Below are positions 58,765 through 64,000 of a stretch of 64,000 bases of DNA, in pieces (the first letter of the stretch is position 1; every line of letters begins with the position of its first letter). Below the pieces are notes generated by a model. The model saw only the letters and a list, made by a program, of their open reading frames with translations. It was not told the origin of the DNA and did not search any database. The translations under genes and the position numbers were made by a program. Source of the stretch: Noviherbaspirillum aridicola (GTDB taxonomy: Bacteria; Pseudomonadota; Gammaproteobacteria; Burkholderiales; Burkholderiaceae_D); assembly GCF_019656455.1 (NCBI RefSeq), contig NZ_BPMK01000011.1, positions 62,001-126,000 on the forward strand, read 5' to 3'.

Positions 58765-59547
58765 ATGGCACGCGAACGACGCAGGCGGTTCGACGATGAA
58801 GAGGGCGACAACCACGAGCGCTGGGTGGTGTCGTACGCCGACTTCATCACGCTGCTGTTCGCCTTCTTCGTGGTCATGTACGCACTGTCCACCGTCAACG
58901 AGGGCAAGTACCGCGTCCTGTCCAATTCCCTGCTGAGCGCCTTCGGCCGCCAGCAGGTCGGTCCTGTTCCCGCCGACCTCCCGTCGGGCAGCGTGGCGCC
59001 GCCGCCCGTCGTGCCGCGCGGCGTGCCGATGAAACCGCGCAATGCCGAGGCAGTCCGCCGCGAGCGCGAGCATCTGACCAGCGTCGCCCGCGACATTCTC
59101 AAGGCGCTGGCGCCGCTGGTGGAGCAGGGCAAGGTGCGGGTCACCCAGACGCCGCGCGGCGTGACCGTCGAAATCAATGCAAGCGTGCTGTTCGCTCCCG
59201 GCGACGCCCGCTTGTCCGGTTCGAGCATCGCCGCGCTGCGCGCGGTCGCGGATGTACTGAAGAACGACGACCATTCGATACAGGTCGAGGGGCATACCGA
59301 CAGCGTGCCGATCCGCAACGCATCGTTTCCGTCGAACTGGGAGCTGTCCGCGGTGCGGGCATCCGCGGTCGTGCGCCTGTTCATCGACGGCGGCATCGCC
59401 GAGGAGCGGCTGACCGCCGTCGGCCATGGCGCCACGCGCCCGGTCGAATCCAACGACACCGCGGAAGGGCGGCTGCGCAACCGGCGGGTATCGCTGATGA
59501 TCCTGTCGAACGTGCCGGAAGAGCGGACCGAGGTGCCGGTGAAGTAG
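58765..59547 (+). CDS. motD: Second flagellar stator subunit MotD (MotB-like)
   Basis: A 260-residue MotB-type protein. A basic N-terminus, then W-V-V-S-Y-A-D-F-I-T-L-L-F-A-F-F-V-V-M-Y-A with the channel aspartate, a linker, and an OmpA-like domain (about 120-240) with V-E-G-H-T-D-S-V-P-I and N-R-R-V-S-L-M-I. ATG 58765 gives the usual M-A-R-E-R-R-R-R start. ATG 58744, which overlaps the motC stop, is an alternative adding seven residues. It is the last gene of the flhB operon before the accessory islet. Confidence 0.9.
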   Translation: MARERRRRFDDEEGDNHERWVVSYADFITLLFAFFVVMYALSTVNEGKYRVLSNSLLSAFGRQQVGPVPADLPSGSVAPPPVVPRGVPMKPRNAEAVRREREHLTSVARDILKALAPLVEQGKVRVTQTPRGVTVEINASVLFAPGDARLSGSSIAALRAVADVLKNDDHSIQVEGHTDSVPIRNASFPSNWELSAVRASAVVRLFIDGGIAEERLTAVGHGATRPVESNDTAEGRLRNRRVSLMILSNVPEERTEVPVK

Positions 59548-59674
59548 GGAGGCGTGCTATCTGCCTGGGTGGGGAGCCAACCAATACCAGAAATCTGCAC
59601 CTTCACGGTGCTCATTTGCTTTTCTAGCACTGCTCCGGTAATCCCCCCGGAATTGAGGGCGTTTAGAAGTAAAG

Positions 59675-60289
59675 TCACGCGGCCATGGCCAGCCGCTGCT
59701 TTGGCGTAAAGCCGCCCAAGGTTTGCACTGCGCCGCTGATGTTTTCCGGTCCATTGTCACAGCGAATTGCGGCCGGCTTGCCGCGCCACTCGATGATCTG
59801 CTCCAGGGCTCGTATCACGCGCTCGGCCGGCAGGGAGAAATCGATCTCCCGGTTAAAGTCATCGATCACATTCAGTAGGCGGAAGCAGCGGCCATCACCG
59901 AGCTGATCATGCATGAAGTCCATGGACCAAACCTGGTTGATTGTTGTCGGCACCGTCAGCGGCTCCGGCCGCTCTCGCACCAGCCGCTTCCTTGGCTTGA
60001 TCCGTAGATTCAGCTCCAGCTCCCGGTAAATCCGGTACACGCGCTTGTGGTTCCAGCCATACCCACGCACGTTGCGAAGGTACAGGAAGCACAAGCCAAA
60101 GCCCCAGTTGCGATGGTTGTCGGTCAGGCGCATCAGCCAGCCCGCAATTTCTTCATTCTCGGCGTTGCGCTTTGCACTGTATCGGTAGCAGGTCTGGCTG
60201 ACCTGGAAGATATCGCACGCCAAGCGGATGCTGATCCCCTTGCTGTCAACGGCGTCCTTGGCCATCTCACGGCGTCGAGATGGCCTCAA
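59675..60289 (-). pseudogene. IS3 transposase OrfB, catalytic domain with internal in-frame deletion
   Basis: The 204-residue frame shows the IS3-type integrase core start ([15 protein letters not shown]), the first catalytic Asp in W-S-M-D-F-M-H-D and the second in R-C-D-N-G-P-E. It then jumps from N-I-S-G-A directly to the family's last residues [13 protein letters not shown]. From memory of the family, about 60 residues including the third catalytic residue (Glu in the Y-V-E-R-Y-N-R region) should lie between. A smaller gap is likely at N-R-E-I-D-F, where relatives have a few extra residues. The frame stays open, but the protein cannot be an active DDE transposase. It is normally made as an OrfAB fusion by frameshifting, so its TTG start is nominal. 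Confidence 0.85.
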
Positions 60290-60298
60290 AATTTTTTT
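60260..60298 (-). promoter_or_regulatory. Programmed -1 frameshift signal between IS orfA and orfB
   Basis: On the minus strand a run of seven A (complement of 60292-60298) comes shortly before the orfA stop TGA (60286-60288). Immediately after the stop is a perfect 9-bp hairpin GGCCATCTC / GAGATGGCC (60260-60268 with 60277-60285). This is the arrangement used by IS3-family elements to make the OrfAB transposase. Confidence 0.75.
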
Positions 60299-60552
60299 GC
60301 CATTGCCTCTTTCAGAATGTCAGCCTTCAGACGCTCCTCGGCATACATCTTCTTCAGCCGTGCGTTCTCCGCTTCCAGTTCCTTCATCCGGGCCATCATC
60401 GACGTGTCCATCCCGCCGTACTTGGCACGCCATTTGTAGAACGTCGCCGAGCTGATCCCCAGCTCCCGGCACAACTCCGGCACCGCCAGCCCACCTTCCA
60501 CCCGCTTGAGCGCTTCAATGACCTGGCTGTCGGAAAACTTCGACTTCTTCAT
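60286..60552 (-). CDS. IS3-family transposase OrfA
   Basis: An 88-residue protein: a helix-turn-helix (about 8-45, with [12 protein letters not shown] and [11 protein letters not shown]) followed by a leucine zipper (about 55-85, [14 protein letters not shown]). This is the standard DNA-binding half of IS3 transposases (HTH_Tnp_1 family). It appears intact. Without a functional OrfB it could still bind the terminal repeats. Confidence 0.93.
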   Translation of the reverse strand: MKKSKFSDSQVIEALKRVEGGLAVPELCRELGISSATFYKWRAKYGGMDTSMMARMKELEAENARLKKMYAEERLKADILKEAMAKKF

Positions 60553-60677
60553 GCAGAACTCTCCCTCAGTGAGAAAATTCTACTTCCGATCGCCACTTTT
60601 GGCCGGGGGGATTACCGCCTAACGAAACTGCTCGTTGCAAATTGTGCAACCATTAGGGTCTCGTGGTTATTTCCCAG

Positions 60678-61916
60678 TTACCAGAATTGCCCGAATTGGG
60701 GAGGCAAGAGGCGTCCCCTGCTCAGGCTGCCGCAGCCTCTCTCGATCTCGGGCTGCATGCGTTTCCAGATGTCGCCGGGCTCGATCTCGGGACGATAGGA
60801 CATGGCGGCTTCGCAAATACGATCAATTATGTCTTCGGGGCGCGTCAACGCACAGTATTCACGTCCGAATGCAGCCAGGGATTCGCGGTCAGGCCAGCTC
60901 TTTGCGCCGGCTAGTTTCAGAGCAGGAATGTCCTTCTGGATGTAGCAAGTGGTATTGACGACATCATAAAGCGGCGACAGCCGGACGTCGTTCGTTTGGG
61001 GGCTCGTATAGAGCATGCCGAAGTTCTTCAGATGCGCATCGCCGTTCCGCAGCGAAACGGACAGCACCACGCTCGAGAACAGCGCGATCAGGGAGTCTTT
61101 TTCGTAATCCCGCGAGGAGAACAGCGAGACCGCCTTTGCAGCCATCTCGTAACTGCCGAGATATTTGTCTTCGTTGCGACGTCCGGTCAACGCAGTCAGA
61201 TCTTCAAAGCCGAGGTATCTTCCATCTGGCAGAATGTCAAAGCGCTCCATGATGAACAGGCTGCGGTCGTCGGACAGCCAGAAGTTTGGGACTACGAGTC
61301 CGGCCTTACGCGCAATGCTCATGCAGTGATACTCGTTCTCCGGCAGCCCCGGGAAATCCTCGCCCGCCGATTTCACGATCAGGCGCCGGTCGCGCAAGGC
61401 ACTCTTCTCGATGAATGGCGCGTCATCGTCTCGTGTTGCAGGTACCAATACCTTGGGCTGGACACCCGAAATGCCTGAATTGAGCGCATAGCGCTCCGCC
61501 AAGTAGTCGAAAAGAGACTCCGTGCCCTTCCAGGTCAGCAGGTCTTTGAGGCTGATGGGTGAGACGCCGTGGTCGGGAGGCTGTTCGGACCCTGCACACC
61601 GGACTCGGCCTATCATCTCGCCGCCGGTCAATGCGAGCAGGTTGAAGTCGTCCATCTTCATAAGTTTCGAGAACAGCCTTTCGCGAAACCAGTCACGCAG
61701 GTAGCCCTCGGGCAGGTTCTGCCTCAATACGCCGGGCAGCACATTAGCCGAGTAACTTTCCGCCTGCAGAGGCATTGTGAGACTGATCTCGCACTGTGGG
61801 TCATCAGTGTGGTAGCTGAATACATACTGACTCTCGCGGCTCAGGGGCCCGGCATAGCCCTGCGTGGTATGGAGATACAGCCTCTTGAGCCTACCCTGGG
61901 GAGCTGGCGCGCTCAT
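60678..61916 (-). CDS. hipA: HipA-type serine/threonine kinase toxin
   Basis: A 412-residue HipA family kinase. An N-terminal HipA_N-like subdomain (about 10-110) precedes the nucleotide loop S-G-V-Q-P-K (150-155). A kinase lysine is at about 182 (L-I-V-K-S-A), the catalytic loop is N-G-D-A-H-L-K-N-F (291-299, with D293 and N298), and the metal-binding D318 is in L-S-P-L-Y-D-V-V. All key residues are present. E. coli HipA (440 residues) phosphorylates glutamyl-tRNA synthetase and causes persistence; the target here is unknown. It overlaps hipB by 4 bp. The antitoxin gene comes first, as in other hipBA operons. Confidence 0.93.
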   Translation of the reverse strand: MSAPAPQGRLKRLYLHTTQGYAGPLSRESQYVFSYHTDDPQCEISLTMPLQAESYSANVLPGVLRQNLPEGYLRDWFRERLFSKLMKMDDFNLLALTGGEMIGRVRCAGSEQPPDHGVSPISLKDLLTWKGTESLFDYLAERYALNSGISGVQPKVLVPATRDDDAPFIEKSALRDRRLIVKSAGEDFPGLPENEYHCMSIARKAGLVVPNFWLSDDRSLFIMERFDILPDGRYLGFEDLTALTGRRNEDKYLGSYEMAAKAVSLFSSRDYEKDSLIALFSSVVLSVSLRNGDAHLKNFGMLYTSPQTNDVRLSPLYDVVNTTCYIQKDIPALKLAGAKSWPDRESLAAFGREYCALTRPEDIIDRICEAAMSYRPEIEPGDIWKRMQPEIERGCGSLSRGRLLPPQFGQFW

Positions 61917-62176
61917 TCATCCTCTCCGAAAATCTCGAGCAGTTCCGACTCGCGTGGGCGACGCTTCGTCCGTGCGGCCTCGGTCAGGCCGATTTCGAGG
62001 CCCAACACGCTGAGCACGGAGAGCAGGCGGGTGAGAGTGATGTCGGTTTTGCCGGCCTCGACGGCAATGAGGGTGCGGCGGCTGAGACCCGCGCGGACAG
62101 CCAGCTCTTCCTGCGTCATGTGCAGTTCGCTGCGCCTTGCCCTGATCCGGTTACCTATGGTCCTGGTCGTATCCAT
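61913..62176 (-). CDS. hipB: HipB-type antitoxin and repressor
   Basis: An 87-residue Xre-family protein. The helix-turn-helix is at about 8-60 (I-G-N-R-I-R-A-R-R-S-E ... M-T-Q-E-E-L-A-V-R-A-G-L-S-R-R-T-L-I-A-V-E-A-G-K). The acidic tail ends in E-I-F-G-E-D-E. I use the ATG whose complement is at 62174-62176; the frame continues 20 codons upstream but through the promoter and operators. Two palindromes with the same arms lie immediately upstream, so the operon is probably self-repressed by HipB-HipA. The predicted transcription start falls on the ATG itself. Confidence 0.92.
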   Translation of the reverse strand: MDTTRTIGNRIRARRSELHMTQEELAVRAGLSRRTLIAVEAGKTDITLTRLLSVLSVLGLEIGLTEAARTKRRPRESELLEIFGEDE

Positions 62177-62177
62177 A

Positions 62178-62236
62178 TGTGCAGGATACTGCACAAGAAC
62201 TCTCTTCTCAAGGAAAATGTGCAGAGAACTGCACAT
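62178..62236 (-). promoter_or_regulatory. hipBA promoter with two palindromic operators
   Basis: Operator 1 (62178-62195) and operator 2 (62217-62236) share the arms TGTGCAG-N4-CTGCACA, and their centres are 40 bp apart. Reading the minus strand, TTGAGA (62206-62211) and TATCCT (62183-62188) form a sigma-70 promoter with a 17-bp spacer; the -10 box overlaps operator 1. Only 6 bp separate the -10 from the hipB ATG, so the mRNA should be leaderless or nearly so. Repressor binding to operator 1 would directly block RNA polymerase. Confidence 0.82.
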
Positions 62237-62331
62237 TCATCGAGGCGCCGGAATGGATCCGGGGCGACCGGACAGCCGGTCGCCGAACATATGACAGGGA
62301 GATAAAGCGGAAACGGCCGGCGCGTAAGCGC

Positions 62332-62805
62332 TCAGCCGACCACCAGGCGCCGCGAACCGCCCTGCGATGCCGCCTGGCCGTTCGGCCCGTACAGCGTGCC
62401 GGCCGCCTGGCCGCCGCCTTGCAGCGCATTGAGTGCGTTCTGGTTGCGCGACATGTGCTGGCCGATCAGGAGGCCGTTGACGCGGTTGAGTTCCTTGCCC
62501 TCGCGCGCGACGGCCAGCAGCTGGTCCCAGTCGGCGCGGACGGAGGAAGGGGCGTTCTTCAGCAGGGACTGCATGCCGGCTTCGGAGTCTTCGATGCCGG
62601 CGTCCGCCAGCGCGCGCTGGCGCTGCATGGCGAATTCGCCCAGGCGGGCGAGGAGTTTCGATTTTTCCTCGGTAAGCGCGCCGAGCCCTTCGATGTCGGC
62701 GGCGATCAGGCATTCCTGCTCCTGACGCAGTACCTCAAGCAGGGCCTTGCCTGCCGCGATTTCCTCGCCGAACTGCAGCGCGGGTGCTTTACCGGTTTGT
62801 TGCAT
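62332..62805 (-). CDS. flgN: Flagellar export chaperone FlgN
   Basis: A 157-residue mostly helical protein fitting the FlgN family: an N-terminal coiled region with L-L-E-V-L-R-Q-E-Q-E-C-L-I and a long C-terminal helix R-V-N-G-L-L-I-G-Q-H-M-S-R-N-Q. FlgN escorts the hook-junction proteins FlgK and FlgL to the export gate. It starts 5 bp after the flgM stop, the usual flgM-flgN pair. A GC-rich 8-bp hairpin (62264-62283) lies between its 3' end and hipB but has no T-run. Confidence 0.85.
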   Translation of the reverse strand: MQQTGKAPALQFGEEIAAGKALLEVLRQEQECLIAADIEGLGALTEEKSKLLARLGEFAMQRQRALADAGIEDSEAGMQSLLKNAPSSVRADWDQLLAVAREGKELNRVNGLLIGQHMSRNQNALNALQGGGQAAGTLYGPNGQAASQGGSRRLVVG

Positions 62806-62810
62806 GAAAA

Positions 62811-63113
62811 TTATCCCTTGCGGGTCTTGATCAGGTCGCTGACCGTGTCGAGCAGTCCGTTGGCGACCTTTTCCGGGTCGACCCTGAACGTGCCGTTGGC
62901 GATCGCTGCCTTGATCTCTTCCACTTTCTGGCTGTCGAATACGCCGCCGGCGCTGGCCTGGGCCAGCGACTGCGCGGTCGCGGACAGCTTGACGCTGTCG
63001 GTTTCCGCTGCCGTCTGGCTCACGCCCGCCGCCTTGTCGGCGCCCTTGCCGCGCGCCGGCGTGCTCGGCACGCCCAGACCCGCGGTTTTCTTGAGTGTGT
63101 CTTCGATCTTCAC
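62811..63113 (-). CDS. flgM: Anti-sigma-28 factor FlgM
   Basis: A 100-residue small protein with a disordered, Ala/Lys-rich N-terminal half. The conserved C-terminal half has D-S-V-K-L-S-A-T-A-Q-S-L and F-D-S-Q-K-V-E-E-I-K-A-A-I-A-N-G-T-F-R-V-D, the FliA-binding region. FlgM holds FliA inactive until the hook is complete and is then exported. A near-consensus sigma-28 promoter lies 50 bp upstream, so FliA drives its own inhibitor. Confidence 0.94.
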   Translation of the reverse strand: MKIEDTLKKTAGLGVPSTPARGKGADKAAGVSQTAAETDSVKLSATAQSLAQASAGGVFDSQKVEEIKAAIANGTFRVDPEKVANGLLDTVSDLIKTRKG

Positions 63114-63162
63114 TTGCGTTTTCCTTGCTTGGTTAGCAGTCTTTCACTACTTCTCATTGTTC

Positions 63163-63189
63163 TTATCGACGCTCAGGCTCGAAACTTTA
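63163..63189 (-). promoter_or_regulatory. Sigma-28 (FliA) promoter for flgM-flgN
   Basis: On the minus strand the -35 is TAAAGTTT (complement of 63182-63189), the spacer is exactly 11 bp and the -10 is GTCGATAA (complement of 63163-63170). This is 15 of 16 matches to the known FliA consensus TAAAGTTT-N11-GCCGATAA. The -10 ends 50 bp before the flgM start. Confidence 0.92.
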
Positions 63190-63201
63190 GCATCCCGACC
63201 G

Positions 63202-63224
63202 AAAAAACACTGATTTTCATCAGT
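63202..63224 (-). terminator. flgA terminator overlapping the flgA stop codon
   Basis: On the minus strand ACTGAT-GAAA-ATCAGT is followed by G and a run of six T (complement of 63202-63207). The TGA stop of flgA (63220-63222) lies within the stem. It separates flgA from the sigma-28 promoter of flgM just downstream. Confidence 0.75.
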
Positions 63225-63930
63225 AAGTTACTTCCACCACGCCGCCGGCCCGCGCCACCCCGCTGACCACCTGCCCGGAAGCGGTGCGCGCCTGCGCGAC
63301 CTGGCCGTCGGCGGCATTGTTGAGAGCGCGGCCCTCGGCCGAAACCCTGAATCCGGGACCGGCGCTGACGATCCGCACCGTCTGCCCCTGCTGCACCGCC
63401 GCCACGCTGCGCAGCGAGTCGGCGCGCAGCGGCGCGCCGGCGGGCAGCGATATCGCCATCGTGCGTCCTACCGCCTGCGAGACATCGGTGACGATGCCGG
63501 CCGGCAGGGCGGTGAGTTCACCGCGCATGCCCACGATATCTTCCGGACCCAGCGTCTTGCCCTGGGCGAGCGGCGCGGCGGCGACCAGGTACTCGCCCTG
63601 GACCCTGACCGTCGCCGCGATGTAGATCGTCCATGTCGACGGCGCGTTGCAGCGGATGCCGACGGTGGTCTTGCCCCAGGCGCGGCTGCCGGCCGGCAGG
63701 AAGGCCTCGGGCGCGGGGCAGACCGCCAGGTTCATGCGCGGATCGACCTGGCCGACGCTGATCTGCGCCTCGCCGGGCAGCCCCGCGCTCTGCACCCGCA
63801 GGAACTGTTCCGCCACCTGGCGCAGCGCCGCCGGATCCTGGCGCGCGGGCGCCGGAGTCTGTGCGGACGCGGCGGCCGGAAGGCTCAGGGCGGTCAGTGC
63901 TGCCAGCAGGGCTTTGACGGAGATTCTCAT
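63220..63930 (-). CDS. flgA: Flagellar P-ring assembly chaperone FlgA
   Basis: A 236-residue periplasmic protein. It has a Sec signal peptide (about 1-24, ending A-A-A-S-A-Q), an N-terminal domain with the paired cysteines C-P and R-C, and a C-terminal SAF-like domain (about 110-236) with A-x-P-L-A-Q-G-K-T-L and the late V-A-R-A-G-G-V-V-E-V. FlgA helps FlgI polymerise into the P ring. I use the ATG whose complement is at 63928-63930; the frame runs on 18 residues upstream but without signal-like sequence. It would precede flgBCDE on the opposite strand, beyond the window. No promoter was resolved in 63931-64000. Confidence 0.9.
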   Translation of the reverse strand: MRISVKALLAALTALSLPAAASAQTPAPARQDPAALRQVAEQFLRVQSAGLPGEAQISVGQVDPRMNLAVCPAPEAFLPAGSRAWGKTTVGIRCNAPSTWTIYIAATVRVQGEYLVAAAPLAQGKTLGPEDIVGMRGELTALPAGIVTDVSQAVGRTMAISLPAGAPLRADSLRSVAAVQQGQTVRIVSAGPGFRVSAEGRALNNAADGQVAQARTASGQVVSGVARAGGVVEVTY

Positions 63931-64000
63931 GAACGGGAAGGGCTTTGAACCAGCGTCATTGTTCACGAGTCGCGCGTGATTCAAAAGCGCGAACAGGACG

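Larger units (their letters stand above)
59636..60617 (-). mobile_element. IS3-family insertion sequence, internally deleted
   Basis: The element is bounded by the perfect 15-bp terminal inverted repeats CGGTAATCCCCCCGG (59636-59650) and its complement (60603-60617); beyond these 15 bases the two ends are only loosely similar. It carries orfA and orfB in the IS3 arrangement with a frameshift signal between them. At 982 bp it is shorter than the about 1.2 kb usual for such elements, in line with a deletion inside orfB. No 3-bp target duplication is seen (CTC left, CCT right). It sits about 90 bp after motD and 60 bp from hipA. Confidence 0.88.

Noticed and set aside
62264-62283. Hairpin after flgN as an intrinsic terminator
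   Set aside because: The 8-bp stem is perfect, but neither strand has a following T-run.

Overview
The window is a GC-rich stretch of a betaproteobacterial chromosome. Gene order and protein style fit Burkholderiales, most likely an Oxalobacteraceae-type organism (Herbaspirillum/Noviherbaspirillum relatives). This rests on recognised synteny (ispG-hisS-yfgM-bamB-der-hfq-hflX-hflK-hflC-hisZ-purA; flhDC-motAB-che-flhBAFG-fliA), not on a database search.

Positions 1-19100 are housekeeping. They hold a PolB-like exonuclease fragment, rlmD, a Bax-inhibitor-1 membrane protein on the minus strand, ndk and rlmN. A tightly overlapped chain follows: pilF-rodZ-ispG-hisS-yfgM-bamB-der. Then come hfq-hflX-hflK-hflC, a small DUF2065 protein, hisZ, purA and a phosphoribosyltransferase. 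A minus-strand tRNA-Leu(CAG) with its own promoter and terminator ends this part.

Positions 19600-35000 continue with rnr-rlmB-cysE-yceH, the minus-strand ppiA-ppiB-lpxH group, cysS, an AlkA-type glycosylase, accA, tilS, lysC, tRNA-Ser(GCT), and a DEAD-box helicase with an unusual tandem pair of C-terminal RNA-binding domains.

Positions 35200-64000 are a motility and chemotaxis region. It contains a Cache-type chemoreceptor, flhDC, a membrane-anchored methyltransferase, motAB, a CheZ-like protein, cheY-cheA-cheW, a second chemoreceptor, cheR-cheD-cheB-cheY, an EAL-like/HDOD protein, flhB-flhA-flhF-flhG-fliA, the second stator pair motC-motD and, on the other strand, flgA-flgM-flgN. FlhDC would start the cascade, FliA (sigma-28) would read late promoters such as the near-consensus one before flgM, and FlgM would hold FliA in check.

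Two things interrupt this region. At 51579-51752, between the chemotaxis and export genes, lies a mirrored array of 7-bp repeats with a perfect 30-bp inverted repeat. At 59636-62236, between motD and flgN, lies an accessory islet: an internally deleted IS3-family element and a hipBA toxin-antitoxin pair. hipBA has two identical-arm palindromic operators on a promoter that would give a leaderless hipB mRNA. Other oddities are a FlhG with a degraded P-loop, a shared C-terminal peptide in CheD and the CheZ-like protein, a duplicated GYGFF motif in CheA, and a natural penta-histidine tail on HisS. I see no CRISPR array, rRNA or prophage.
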